NCBI RefSeq assembly: GCF_028532485.1
Contig: NZ_CP116942.1
Location: forward strand, 3,038,001 to 3,102,000
DNA: 64,000 nucleotides
Direction: 5' to 3'
Source: Iamia majanohamensis
Lineage (GTDB): Bacteria > Actinomycetota > Acidimicrobiia > Acidimicrobiales > Iamiaceae
Each line of letters starts with the position of its first letter. Positions within the stretch are counted from its first letter, which is position 1. A program made the position numbers and the translations under genes. Positions 35,584 to 43,690 of the stretch are shown piece after piece. The notes under the pieces are model-generated. The model was not told where the DNA came from. It did not search any database and saw only the letters and a list, made by a program, of their open reading frames with translations.

Positions 35584-35934
35584 TCACGCGACGACGTGGA
35601 GGACGCCGCGCAGCCCGCTGACCTCGAACAGGTCACGCACGACGGGGCTGGGGCGGGCCACCTCGAGGCGGTGGCCGGCGGCGGCCGAGTCGCGCTGGGC
35701 GTCGACCAGCAGCCGCAGCACGCTGGAGTCGCAGAAGGTGACACCCCCGAGGTCGACCACGACGTCGGCGGCCCCCACCACGTCGCCCATGGCGGCGCGC
35801 AGGCGGGGGACGGAGAACACGTCGACCTCCCCGGAGACGGTGAGGACGACCCGGCCCGCGTCGGCGTCGGTGCGGTCGAGGTCGATCACGGCCCCGATGG
35901 GACCGGACGTCTCCGACGCGCGCGACACCTTCAC
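35584..35934 (-). CDS. STAS domain anti-sigma factor antagonist
   Basis: 116 aa. GRVVLTVSGEVDVFSVPRLRAAMGDVVGAADVVVDLGGVTFCDSSVLRLLVDAQRDSAAAGHRLEVARPSPVVRDLFEVSGL is the SpoIIAA/RsbV STAS fold. The phosphorylatable Ser lies in TFCDSSVLRLL (usual pattern D-S-S-G). It would bind and sequester an anti-sigma kinase when unphosphorylated. Neither a partner kinase nor a sigma factor is nearby. GTG 35934 has CACCCT 7 nt upstream; GTG 35928 with a GAGG site is an alternative start. Confidence 0.85.
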   Translation of the reverse strand: MKVSRASETSGPIGAVIDLDRTDADAGRVVLTVSGEVDVFSVPRLRAAMGDVVGAADVVVDLGGVTFCDSSVLRLLVDAQRDSAAAGHRLEVARPSPVVRDLFEVSGLRGVLHVVA

Positions 35935-36147
35935 ACCTCACAGGGTGACCGTGCGGGGCGGTGCCGAAACCGGGCCGTTCGGCCCATCCTGCCCGATCGG
36001 TGAACCCATGTTCACACCACCTCGGCGCACGACGATGCACGTCGCAGGCAGGGAGCCGCCCATCGGCTGCGCGAAGTGACCCTGCGCACCACGCCGGCGG
36101 GCGGGTGACGGGCGCCACGGGACTGACCCGGCGGTCAACCGGGCCAC

Positions 36148-36153
36148 TACCGT
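36148..36153 (+). promoter_or_regulatory. -10 hexamer TACCGT upstream of the micro-ORF and P450
   Basis: Nine nt before ATG 36163. RNA starting about 7 nt downstream would begin almost at this ATG, leaving the micro-ORF leaderless and the P450 about 28 nt inside. Confidence 0.4.
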
Positions 36154-36162
36154 GGCGCGCCG

Positions 36163-36192
36163 ATGCACCCGACCGACCAGGGGACCAGGTGA
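36163..36192 (+). CDS. Possible 9-residue leader peptide overlapping the P450 start
   Basis: ATG 36163 opens MHPTDQGTR and ends at TGA 36190-36192, which overlaps the P450 start codon as GTGA. The AGGGGA ribosome site of the P450 (36179-36184) lies inside this micro-ORF. Ribosomes finishing it would stop exactly on the P450 start, so it may couple or modulate P450 translation. Chance occurrence cannot be excluded. Confidence 0.35.
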   Translation: MHPTDQGTR

Positions 36193-37442
36193 GCGACCAG
36201 ACCACCGAGCGGCGCACGGCCCCGCCGCCCCGCCCGGCGCCGTCCGACATGGCGACGGACTTCGACCACACCCACGACGACTACGCCGCGGCCGCACCGG
36301 AGATCTGGGACGACCTGCGCCAGCGCTGCCCGGTCGCCCACACCGATCGCTTCGGCGGGGCCTGGCTGCCCACCCGCCACGAGGACGTGGCCGCCATCGC
36401 CCACGACACGACCCACTTCACCTCCCAGAGCGTGATCGTGTCCGACACCAAGCCGTTCATCCCCGCCCCGGTCGGCTTCGCCCCGCCCATCACCTCGGAC
36501 CCGCCGTTCCACGAGATCGCCCGCCGCCTCCTGCTGCCCGCGTTCTCGCCCAAGGCGATCCGCCCGCTGGAGGCCTCCACCCGCACGCTGTGCGCCGGGC
36601 TCCTCGACGACCTCCTGGCCCAGGGCACCGACGAGGTCGACGCGGCCACCGGCTACGCCCAGCACATCCCCGTGGGGGTCATCGCCCACATGCTGGGGGT
36701 GCCCCGGGAGGACGGCGACCGCTTCCGGATGTTCATCCACCGCATCCTGGAGAAGCCGGGCCAGAACGGCCCCGTCGAGGCCGAGGACACGATGATCCAC
36801 TACCTCGACAAGGTCATCCAGGACCACCGCGACGAGCCGCGCGACGACCTCATCGGCTACCTCCTCGGCCTCGAGCTCGACGGGGAGCCCCTCTCGGAGG
36901 ACCACGTCATCGGCACCGTGGCCCTGCTCCTCATCGCCGGCATCGACACCACCTGGTCGGCCATCGGCGCCAGCCTCTGGCACCTGGCCCAGCACCCCGA
37001 GCAGCGCCGCCGCCTGGTCGAGGAGCCCGAGCTCATGACCTTCGCGGTGGAGGAGCTGCTGCGGGCCTACGCCCCGGTCACCATGGCCCGCCTCGTGGCC
37101 GAGGACGTCGAGGTCGGCGGCCAGGAGATGAAGGAGGGCGACTGGGTGCTGCTCCCCTTCCCCGCCGCCAACCGCGACCCCGAGTTCTTCGACCGGGCCG
37201 ACGAGGTCGTGCTCGACCGCGAGAGGAACCGCCACGCCGCCTTCGGGCTCGGCATCCACCGCTGCATCGGGTCGAACCTGGCCCGCATGGAGCTGCGGGT
37301 GGCCCTCGAGGAGTGGCTCCGCCGGGTGCCGGACTTCGAGCTGTCGGACCCCGAGGGCGTGCGCTGGTCGAGCGGCCAGGTCCGTGGCCCGCGCACCTTG
37401 CCCGTGCGCCTGCTCGCCACCACCCCGGGGGAGGCCTCGTGA
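36189..37442 (+). CDS. Cytochrome P450 (canonical, class I)
   Basis: 417 aa. Complete signatures: I-helix LLIAGIDTTWSAIG, K-helix ExxR in FAVEELLRAYAPVTMARLV, and heme loop FGLGIHRCIGSNLARMELRVAL with Cys359. FSPKAIRPLEASTRTLC and YAQHIPVGVIAHMLGVPREDGDRFRMFIHRIL are typical of soluble actinobacterial P450s. Substrate unknown. GTG 36189 is chosen over an internal ATG because AGGGGA sits 4 nt upstream. The ferredoxin gene starts inside the stop codon (GTGA), so the electron donor is made stoichiometrically. Confidence 0.93.
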   Translation: MSDQTTERRTAPPPRPAPSDMATDFDHTHDDYAAAAPEIWDDLRQRCPVAHTDRFGGAWLPTRHEDVAAIAHDTTHFTSQSVIVSDTKPFIPAPVGFAPPITSDPPFHEIARRLLLPAFSPKAIRPLEASTRTLCAGLLDDLLAQGTDEVDAATGYAQHIPVGVIAHMLGVPREDGDRFRMFIHRILEKPGQNGPVEAEDTMIHYLDKVIQDHRDEPRDDLIGYLLGLELDGEPLSEDHVIGTVALLLIAGIDTTWSAIGASLWHLAQHPEQRRRLVEEPELMTFAVEELLRAYAPVTMARLVAEDVEVGGQEMKEGDWVLLPFPAANRDPEFFDRADEVVLDRERNRHAAFGLGIHRCIGSNLARMELRVALEEWLRRVPDFELSDPEGVRWSSGQVRGPRTLPVRLLATTPGEAS

Positions 37443-37633
37443 GGATCGCCCTCGACCGCGACGCCTGCCAGGGCCACAACCGCTGCTACCTGCTCGCCCC
37501 CGAGCTCTTCGACGTCGACGACGAGGGCTACGCCGTCCTGCTCGTCGACGGCGAGGTGCCAGCCGAGCTGGAGGAGAAGGCCCGGCTGGCCGCCGACAAC
37601 TGCCCCGAGTACGCCATCACCCTCGAGGCCTGA
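37439..37633 (+). CDS. [3Fe-4S]-type ferredoxin, P450 partner
   Basis: 64 aa. RDACQGHNRCYLLAPELFDVDDEGYAVLL and later ADNCPEYAITLEA give the CxxHxxC...CP cluster motif. The second Cys of a 4Fe ferredoxin is replaced by His, as in ferredoxins that serve actinobacterial P450s. It passes electrons from an unlinked ferredoxin reductase to the P450. Overlaps the P450 stop by 4 nt. Confidence 0.93.
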   Translation: MRIALDRDACQGHNRCYLLAPELFDVDDEGYAVLLVDGEVPAELEEKARLAADNCPEYAITLEA

Positions 37634-37659
37634 CGCCGCCACGACCTGCGTCGCGACCC

Positions 37660-38631
37660 TCACCGACGCGGGCTGAGGTCGCCGTCGTTGGCGGCGGCCA
37701 GGCGCCGGCCGTGGGCCGCCACCGCCGCCCGCAGCTCGGGCGGGTCGCGCACCTCGACCGCCACGCCGAGGCCCGCGACCCACGCCGCCAGCCCGGCGAC
37801 CGACCCGGCGCCCACCTCCACCACGGTGGCGTCGGGGCCGTCGGCCGCGAGCACGCCCACGGTGCGGGGCACCAGGCGGGCCGCCTCCTCGGGGCCGACC
37901 CCGAGGCGCAGGCGGGCCCGCACCGGGTAGGGGTCGACCCCCGTGCCCCGGGCCACCAGCTCGACCGGGTCGGGCGGGTCGGTGATCTCCACCGGACGCC
38001 GCGTGGCCCGGACCTCGACCACCCGGTCGACCCGCAGCGTCCGCCACTCGTCGCGGGCCACGTCGCGCGCCACCAGGTACCACCGGGGACCGGTGCGGAC
38101 GAGGCGGTGGGGGTCGACCAGGCGCTCGGTCTCCCGCCCCTCCCGGTCGCGGTAGGCCAGGCGGAGCCGCTCGCCCTGGCGGCAGGCCTGGGCCAGGGCG
38201 ACCAGCCGGTCGGCGGGCACCAGGTCGGGCGGTCGGCCCTGGAGCTCGACGGTGGCCTCGTGGACGGTCCGCACCCGGGCCACGAGCGGCGCCGGCAGGA
38301 CCTGCTCGAGCTTGGCCAGGGCCGAGACGGTGGCGTCGTCGATCCCCGAGACGCTGCCGTCGGCGGCGAGGCGGAGGCCGAGGGCGACGGCCACCGCCTC
38401 GTCGTCGCCGAGGAGGAGGGGCGGGAGCGACCCGCCCCGGCCCAGGCGGTAGCCCCCGTGCGGCCCGACCTCGGCGTCGACCGGGTAGCCCAGCTCGCGC
38501 AGCCGCGCCACGTCGCGCCGCACGGTGCGGTCGGTGACCTCCATGCGCTCGGCCAGCTCCGGCGCCGTCCAGGAGGGGCGGGCCTGGAGCAGGGCGAGCA
38601 GGCGGAGGAGGCGGGCGGACGGGCTGGCCAC
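37660..38631 (-). CDS. WYL-domain, DeoR/HTH_11-type transcriptional regulator
   Basis: 323 aa. N-terminal wHTH: SARLLRLLALLQARPSWTAPELAERMEVTDRTVRRDVARLRELGYPVDAEVGPHGGYRLG. The WYL domain follows at about 135-230 (LVALAQACRQGERLRLAYRDREGRETERLVDPHRLVRTGPRWYLVARDVARDEWRTLRVDRVVEVRA), then a WCX-like C-terminus. GTG 38631 was preferred over GTG 38649 because GGAGGA (38642-38647) is well placed for it and homologues start with M-A-x-x-S-x-R-x-L-R-L-L. Divergent from the DUF3224 gene, which it likely controls. Confidence 0.88.
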   Translation of the reverse strand: MASPSARLLRLLALLQARPSWTAPELAERMEVTDRTVRRDVARLRELGYPVDAEVGPHGGYRLGRGGSLPPLLLGDDEAVAVALGLRLAADGSVSGIDDATVSALAKLEQVLPAPLVARVRTVHEATVELQGRPPDLVPADRLVALAQACRQGERLRLAYRDREGRETERLVDPHRLVRTGPRWYLVARDVARDEWRTLRVDRVVEVRATRRPVEITDPPDPVELVARGTGVDPYPVRARLRLGVGPEEAARLVPRTVGVLAADGPDATVVEVGAGSVAGLAAWVAGLGVAVEVRDPPELRAAVAAHGRRLAAANDGDLSPRR

Positions 38632-38653
38632 GGATCCATCTTCCTCCACGATG

Positions 38654-38670
38654 CGGACCGAAGCAGTCCG
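38654..38670. promoter_or_regulatory. Inverted repeat CGGAC-N7-GTCCG between WYL and DUF3224 genes
   Basis: Located at the -35 position of the DUF3224 promoter (-10 at 38681-38686). Candidate operator for the divergent WYL regulator. Confidence 0.35.
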
Positions 38671-38680
38671 GGTCGCTCCC

Positions 38681-38686
38681 TACGGT
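38681..38686 (+). promoter_or_regulatory. -10 hexamer TACGGT, leaderless spacing
   Basis: Seven nt upstream of ATG 38694. Confidence 0.5.
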
Positions 38687-38693
38687 GCCCGCC

Positions 38694-39086
38694 ATGGACA
38701 CCGCCATCACCGCCACCGCCACCCTCCGGTCCTGGGACGAGACCCCCACGCCCGACGCCGACGCCCCCCTCCCCCGCCTGGCCACCGCCGAGGTCGCCTT
38801 CGCCTACGAGGGCGACCTGACCGGCACCTCGACCTGCCACTACGTGCTCCGCTACGGGGCCGACGGCTCCGGCGACGCCGTCGGCTACGAGACCATCACC
38901 GGGACCTGCCAGGGCGAGGACGCCACCTTGACCGTCACCCACTCGTGCCGCTTCGACGCCGACGGCGTCGTCGACGAGGTCGCCGCCGTCGACGGCACGG
39001 GCCCCCTGTCCGAGGTGCGGGGGACGGGCTCGTTCCAGGTCGGCCACGGCGGGACGGGCTGGCCCTGGTCCGTGGGCCTCTCGTGA
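38694..39086 (+). CDS. DUF3224 domain protein
   Basis: 130 aa. Starts with ITATATLRSWDETP, followed by PRLATAEVAFAYEGDLTGTSTCHYVLRYGADGSGDAVGYETITGTCQGEDATLTVTHSCRFD and ends GTGSFQVGHGGTGWPWSVGL, the DUF3224 beta-barrel pattern (allene oxide cyclase-like fold). Biochemical role unknown; the family is common beside WYL regulators in actinobacteria. The stop overlaps the next gene by 4 nt, so they are coupled. Confidence 0.85.
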   Translation: MDTAITATATLRSWDETPTPDADAPLPRLATAEVAFAYEGDLTGTSTCHYVLRYGADGSGDAVGYETITGTCQGEDATLTVTHSCRFDADGVVDEVAAVDGTGPLSEVRGTGSFQVGHGGTGWPWSVGLS

Positions 39087-40240
39087 CCGGGGTAGACCAG
39101 GCCACCGTGCCCCACGAGGACGCCCCGCTCGAGGTCGACCGGGTCCAGGTGCTGGCCCACCGGGTCGTGGCCCAGGGCCTCGACCGCTCCACCGAGGACC
39201 TCGCCGCCCTCCCCCTCCTCGACCTCGGCGTCCAGGACTCGGTCGCCGGCTCGGCCCCGGCGGCGGTGGCGGCCCGGGTCCCGGACCCGGCCACCCGCCT
39301 CGACGACGGGCGACGGTGGGCGACCGCGTGGACGCTGCGGGGCGCCCCCCACCTGCACCGCCGGGGCGACCTGCCGGCCCTGGCCGCCGCCCTCTGGCCC
39401 GTCGACACCGCCGATGCCGAGGCCCGCCTGGCCGGCAACGGGGCCGCCGTGAAGGAGGCCGGCGCCGATGCCCGCGACGTGCTGCGGGCCACCGCGGAGG
39501 CCCTGGCCGAGGTGGTGGACCACCGCATGACCAAGGGCGAGGCCAGCGCGGCGGTCACCCCCCGCATCCCGGCCGAGGGCGTCACCTGGTGCCGGGGCTG
39601 CGACGCCCACCACGTGGGCGAGCAGCTCATGCGCCTGGCCGCCCTGCCCGCCGGCCTGCGCCTGGTGCCCGGGGCCACGCCGGCCACCCTGGAGCCCATC
39701 CCCGGCTGGGCCGGCCCGCCCGACGGCGAGGACGGCCTGGGCCGGCTGGTCACCTCGGTGCTGCGGACCCACGGCCCCGCCCGCCGGCCCGATGTCTCGG
39801 GCTACCTCGACGCCGCCCCTCGGGCCGTCGCCGGGGCCTGGCCGGACGAGGACCTGGCCGAGGTGCGGGTCGACGGTCGGTCGGCGTGGGTCGCGGCCGA
39901 CGCCCTCGACGCCCTGCTCGCCGCGCCCGCCCCCCGGCTCACCCGCCTCCTCCCCCGCAGCGACCCGTGGCTGGCGGCGCGCGACCGCGAGCTCACCGTC
40001 CCCGACAAGGCCCGTCGGAAGGAGATCTGGAAGATCCTGGGCTCGCCGGGGGCCCTGCTGGTCGACGGCGAGGTGGTCGGCACGTGGCGGGCCAACGGCG
40101 CCGGACGGCGGCTCGACCTCACCGTCACCCCCTTCGAGGACCTGCCCCGCCGGGCTCGCCGGGAGCTCGACGAGGAGGCCGACCGCCTGCGGGTCGCACG
40201 AGGTGCGAGCGACGTCCGCCTCGAGGTGGCCGCGGCGTAG
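39083..40240 (+). CDS. Winged-helix DNA-binding domain protein (HTH_42, AlkZ/AlkX-like)
   Basis: 385 aa. DRVQVLAHRVVAQGLDR, LPLLDLGVQDSVAGSAPAAVAARVPD, and WATAWTLRGAPHLHRRGDLPALAAALWPVD give the N-terminal winged-helix repeats of the HTH_42 family. C-terminal LLPRSDPWLAARDRELTVPDKARRKEIWKILGSPGALLVDGEVVGTWRANGAGRRLDLTVTPFEDLP is also diagnostic. The family includes DNA glycosylases that unhook crosslinks, but many members lack proven activity. GTG 39083 lies within the DUF3224 stop. A WCRGCDAHHVG segment might bind metal. Confidence 0.8.
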   Translation: MTGVDQATVPHEDAPLEVDRVQVLAHRVVAQGLDRSTEDLAALPLLDLGVQDSVAGSAPAAVAARVPDPATRLDDGRRWATAWTLRGAPHLHRRGDLPALAAALWPVDTADAEARLAGNGAAVKEAGADARDVLRATAEALAEVVDHRMTKGEASAAVTPRIPAEGVTWCRGCDAHHVGEQLMRLAALPAGLRLVPGATPATLEPIPGWAGPPDGEDGLGRLVTSVLRTHGPARRPDVSGYLDAAPRAVAGAWPDEDLAEVRVDGRSAWVAADALDALLAAPAPRLTRLLPRSDPWLAARDRELTVPDKARRKEIWKILGSPGALLVDGEVVGTWRANGAGRRLDLTVTPFEDLPRRARRELDEEADRLRVARGASDVRLEVAAA

Positions 40241-40315
40241 GCGTCGGCGCCGGGCCGTTTCCCCCTCCTCCGGGCGGGCAGCAGCAGGACACCCACGACC
40301 CGGGAGGACTCCCCC

Positions 40316-40483
40316 ATGGCCATCGCCGCCGGCACCACCCTCAGCTGCTCCGACGACGACTGCGGTTGCCGCATCCAGGTGCTGCAGCCCTGCCCCCACG
40401 GCGACAGCTACACCTGCGCCTGCGGCCACGCCCTGACGCCGGTGGGCAGCGACGAGGCCATCCCGCCCACGCCGGGGGCCTGA
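40316..40483 (+). CDS. Metallothionein-like Cys-rich peptide, 55 aa
   Basis: The 55 residues hold six Cys and two His in TLSCSDDDCGCRIQVLQPC-PHGDSYTCACGHAL. This C-x4-C-x-C ... C ... C-x-C-G-H spacing is like small actinobacterial metallothioneins, which bind Zn, Cd or Cu in the cytosol. GGGAGGA precedes ATG 40316 with 6-nt spacing, one of the clearest ribosome sites in the window. Situated between the AlkZ-like gene and uspA; a stress-related context is plausible. Confidence 0.75.
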   Translation: MAIAAGTTLSCSDDDCGCRIQVLQPCPHGDSYTCACGHALTPVGSDEAIPPTPGA

Positions 40484-40485
40484 CC

Positions 40486-40491
40486 TACCCT
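40486..40491 (+). promoter_or_regulatory. -10 hexamer TACCCT, leaderless spacing
   Basis: Six nt upstream of ATG 40498 of uspA, three bases after the stop of the metallothionein-like gene. Confidence 0.5.
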
Positions 40492-40497
40492 GGCCCG

Positions 40498-40953
40498 ATG
40501 AAGGTCATCATCGCCACCGACGGCTCGGACCCGGCGGTGGAGGCCGCCCACGAGGCCGTCGGCCTGCTGCGACCCGACGCCGAGGTCATCGTGGTCGCGG
40601 TGGTGGCCGACCGCGAGGACCCGATGGAGACCGCCGGCGGCATCGAGGGGCCCGTCCTCACCGAGGAGCAGGCCGACGAGGACGCCGAGCGCGCCCTGGC
40701 CCGGGGGGAGCAGGCCGTGCGCCGCACCGTCGCGGCCACGCCGGCACCCGCCCGCGCCGAGGTCCTGCCGTCCCACGAGCGCACCGAGGAGGCCCTGGCC
40801 GAGCTGGTCGCCCGGGAGGGGGCCGACCTCCTCGTCATCGGCTCGGCCCAGCCGGGCTGGCTCCAGCGGCTGCTGGGGAGCTCGACGGTCGACCGCATCG
40901 TCCACCACGCCCCCTGCCCGGTGCTGGTGGTCCCCCACACCGACGACGGCTGA
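40498..40953 (+). CDS. Universal stress protein (UspA family)
   Basis: 151 aa, one USP domain. MKVIIATDGSDPAVEAAHEAVGLL is the N-terminal strand-loop. The ATP-binding signature is VIGSAQPGWLQRLLGSSTVDRIVHHAPCPVLVVP (G-x2-x-x9-GS). It probably binds ATP and acts as a dimeric stress-response factor in the cytosol. Has its own -10. Confidence 0.92.
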   Translation: MKVIIATDGSDPAVEAAHEAVGLLRPDAEVIVVAVVADREDPMETAGGIEGPVLTEEQADEDAERALARGEQAVRRTVAATPAPARAEVLPSHERTEEALAELVAREGADLLVIGSAQPGWLQRLLGSSTVDRIVHHAPCPVLVVPHTDDG

Positions 40954-40959
40954 CCCGCC

Positions 40960-41673
40960 TCAGCCCGGGGGGCGGCGGGCGACGTAGACGGTGTTGGCCG
41001 ACTCCCCGCCCGTGGCCGGGTTGGGGAAGGCCACCACGTGGGCCTCGGGCCCCGGGAGCACCTCGTCGAGGGTGGCGAGGAAGGCCTCGTCGGGCGGGTC
41101 GTCGGACCACAGGGCGAACACGCCGCCGGGGCGCAGCAGGCCGGCCATGCGGGCCAGGCCGTCGGCCTCGTAGAACGGGGCGTGGCTCGGGTGCAGCACG
41201 TTGCGCGGCGTGTGGTCGACGTCGAGCAGGAAGGCGTCGCACGGCCACGGCGTCTCCGGGCCGAGGACCCCGTCGGCGACCAGGGCGAAGACGTCGCCCT
41301 CGACGAGCCGGCAGCGGGCGTCGTCGGTGAGGGCGGCGGACAGCGGCAGCAGGCCGTCGCGGTGCCAGTCGATCACCGCGCCCAGGGCGTCGACGACGGT
41401 GAGCGAGCCGACCCGCGCGTCCTGGAGGGCGGCGGCCGCGGTGCAGCCCAGCCCGAGCCCGCCCACGACCACGTCGAGGGCGTCGCCCTCGGCCGCGGCC
41501 AACCCGAGGTGGGCCAGCTCCTCCTCGGCCACGGTGAACAGGCTCGACATGAGGAACTCCTCGTCGAGGCGCACCTCGTGGAGCTCGACCTCCAGGCCCG
41601 GGTGCCACCGCCGTCGGAGGCTGATCTCCCCCATCGGCGTCGTCTCCCGGCCGAGCTCCTCGAACAGCGGCAT
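40960..41673 (-). CDS. Spermidine synthase-like methyltransferase-fold protein
   Basis: 237 aa. MSSLFTVAEEELAHLGLAAAEGDALDVVVGGLGLGCTAAAAL gives the spermidine-synthase-type GGLGLGxT nucleotide loop. VVDALGAVIDWHR, VEGDVFALV and FDAFLLDVDHTPRNVLHP follow the SpeE-like Rossmann order. The polyamine-binding D-x2-D of true SpeE is not evident, so a methyltransferase or orphan aminopropyltransferase is possible. The ATG overlaps the stop of the preceding sulfatase-type gene (TGATG). Ends seven nt from the convergent uspA stop. Confidence 0.75.
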   Translation of the reverse strand: MPLFEELGRETTPMGEISLRRRWHPGLEVELHEVRLDEEFLMSSLFTVAEEELAHLGLAAAEGDALDVVVGGLGLGCTAAAALQDARVGSLTVVDALGAVIDWHRDGLLPLSAALTDDARCRLVEGDVFALVADGVLGPETPWPCDAFLLDVDHTPRNVLHPSHAPFYEADGLARMAGLLRPGGVFALWSDDPPDEAFLATLDEVLPGPEAHVVAFPNPATGGESANTVYVARRPPG

Positions 41674-43574
41674 CAGGGGGTGACGATGGGGAAGGCCGGG
41701 TCGGTCGAGCCGAGGACGCCGACCAGGCGACCCAGGTCGGCGGCGTCGCCCTCCAGCTGGATCGAGCCGTCGCCGAAGGCGGTGGCGGCGTCGACCCGCT
41801 GGGTGAGAAGGTCGATGAGGGTGGTGCGGCGCAGGGTCATGGTGGTGGCACCGGGGACGGGTGCGTCCGCGGTGCGGATGACGAGCACGCCGTTGCGCAG
41901 CTCGGTGATGTAGGTGGTGCCCTCGTCGGTCACCGTCCAGCAGAGCGTCAGCTGCTCGTCCCAGGCCTGGGGACCGTCGACCCGCAGCGACAGGCCGGTG
42001 AGCACCTGGCGCACGGTGAGGGCGTGCAGGAAGTCGTCGGACCCGGTGGTGGTGGGCGTGCCGAAGATGCCGTCGCGCAGCTCGGTGGCCCCCGACAGGT
42101 AGACGTCGCGCCAGGTGCCGTTCTCGGAGCCGAAGCCCAGCTGCTCGAAGGCGTCGGCCTGCAGCTCCCGGGCCCGGGCGTGGTCCTCCTCGGCGAAGAG
42201 CACGTGGTTGAGGACCTCGACGGCCCAGCGGAGGTCGCCCTCGTCGAAGGCCCGCTCGGCCACGGCCACCGCGGCGTCGGCCCCGCCCATGGCGTCGACG
42301 TAGCGGCGGGCGACCTCGACCGGCGGGTGGCCCCACAGGTGGGCCGGGTTGCCGTCGTACCAGCCCATGTAGCGCTGGTAGATCGCCTTCACGTTGTGGC
42401 TGATGGACCCGTAGTAGCCGTGGGTGTGCCACTGCTGGGCCAGGGCCGGGGGCACCTCGAGGGCCTCGGCGATCTCGGCGCCGGTGAGGCCCTGGTTCAT
42501 CATCCGCAGCGTCTGGTCGTGGATGTAGGCGTACATGTCGCGCTGCATCTCGAGGAACCCGACGGCGCGCTCCCGACCCCAGGTCGGCCAGTGGTGGGAG
42601 GCGAAGACCAGCTCCAGGCGGTCGCCCCAGAGGTCGATGGTCTCGGTGAGGTACTCCGACCAGGCCCGGGCGTCGCGCACCTGGGCCCCCCGCAGGGTGA
42701 GGATGTTGTGGAGGGTGTGGGAGGTGTTCTCGGCCGTGCACAGGGCGGCGTGGTCGGGGAAGAAGAAGTTCATCTCGGCCGGGGCCTCGGTGCCGGGCGT
42801 GAGCTGGAACTCGATGCGCACCCCGTCGAGGGTCATCTCCTGGCCGGTGTGGGTGACGTCGACCGTCGGCGGCAGGAAGGTGGGCTCGCCGGTGGACGTG
42901 GTCATGCCCAGCCCGGCGCCGATCTGGCCGGCCGGGCCCTTCTCCAGGGCGGCGCCGTACATGTAGCCGGCCCGGCGGGCCATCGCCGTGCCGGCGAAGA
43001 CGTTCTCGGACACGGCGTGGTCGGCGAAGCCCTCGGGCGCCAGCACCGGGATGCCCCGCTCGTCCACCTCGGCCTGGGTGAGGATGCCCTTGGCCCCGCC
43101 GAAGTGGTCGATGTGGGAGTGGGTGTAGATCATGGCGGTGACGGGCCGGTCGCCCCGGTGCTCCCGGTAGAGGGCCCAGGCCGCGGCGGCCGTCTCCCGG
43201 CTGATCAGGGGGTCGATCACGATGACGCCCTCGTCGCCCTCCACGAAGGAGATCACCGAGAGGTCGAAGCCCCGGGCCTGGTAGATGCCCGGGGTCACCT
43301 CGAACAGGCCGTCCTCGGTGAGCAGCTGGCCCTGGCGCCACAGGCTGGGGTGCGCCGTGTCGGGGGCGGGGCCGTCGAGGAAGGCGTAGGCGTCGAGGTC
43401 CCAGACCACCCGGCCGTCGGAGGCGGTGACCTGGCGCTGCTCGCTGCGGCCCACGAAGCCCCGGCGGACGTCCTCGAAGTCCTGGGTGTCGTCCATCGGC
43501 AGGTCGGCGGACGAGGCGGCGAGGGAGCGGCGGGTGGCCTCGGTGGCCTCGCCGGGGCGGTGGGCGCTGGGCAT
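41673..43574 (-). CDS. Alkylsulfatase-type metallo-beta-lactamase fold hydrolase (SdsA1-like)
   Basis: 633 aa, the size of SDS hydrolases. The binuclear zinc motif is THSHIDHFGG (His152, His154, Asp156, His157). Other blocks: GFDLSVISFVEGDEGVIVIDPLIS, PGTEAPAEMNFFFPDHAALCTAENTSHTLHNILTLRG, and ASHHWPTWGRE. A dimerisation domain (GWYDGNPAHLWGHPPVEVARRYVDAMGG) and a C-terminal SCP2-like domain (LSLRVDG ... VIRTADAP) follow. Likely cleaves primary or secondary alkyl sulfates; no Sec signal peptide is seen, so it may be cytosolic. An AGGAAGG site lies 10 nt before ATG 43574. Confidence 0.9.
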   Translation of the reverse strand: MPSAHRPGEATEATRRSLAASSADLPMDDTQDFEDVRRGFVGRSEQRQVTASDGRVVWDLDAYAFLDGPAPDTAHPSLWRQGQLLTEDGLFEVTPGIYQARGFDLSVISFVEGDEGVIVIDPLISRETAAAAWALYREHRGDRPVTAMIYTHSHIDHFGGAKGILTQAEVDERGIPVLAPEGFADHAVSENVFAGTAMARRAGYMYGAALEKGPAGQIGAGLGMTTSTGEPTFLPPTVDVTHTGQEMTLDGVRIEFQLTPGTEAPAEMNFFFPDHAALCTAENTSHTLHNILTLRGAQVRDARAWSEYLTETIDLWGDRLELVFASHHWPTWGRERAVGFLEMQRDMYAYIHDQTLRMMNQGLTGAEIAEALEVPPALAQQWHTHGYYGSISHNVKAIYQRYMGWYDGNPAHLWGHPPVEVARRYVDAMGGADAAVAVAERAFDEGDLRWAVEVLNHVLFAEEDHARARELQADAFEQLGFGSENGTWRDVYLSGATELRDGIFGTPTTTGSDDFLHALTVRQVLTGLSLRVDGPQAWDEQLTLCWTVTDEGTTYITELRNGVLVIRTADAPVPGATTMTLRRTTLIDLLTQRVDAATAFGDGSIQLEGDAADLGRLVGVLGSTDPAFPIVTP

Positions 43575-43678
43575 GGTGGTGCGACCTTCCTGGCCCCGCC
43601 GGTCGGGACCCGTCGCAGCATGCCTCACCGACGCAGACCCCGGCGGGCCGACGGAGTGTGCCTGGCACACCCCGTCGG

Positions 43679-43684
43679 TACCGT
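43679..43684 (+). promoter_or_regulatory. -10 hexamer TACCGT, leaderless spacing
   Basis: Six nt upstream of ATG 43691 of the VOC gene. Confidence 0.5.
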
Positions 43685-43690
43685 CGGTGG

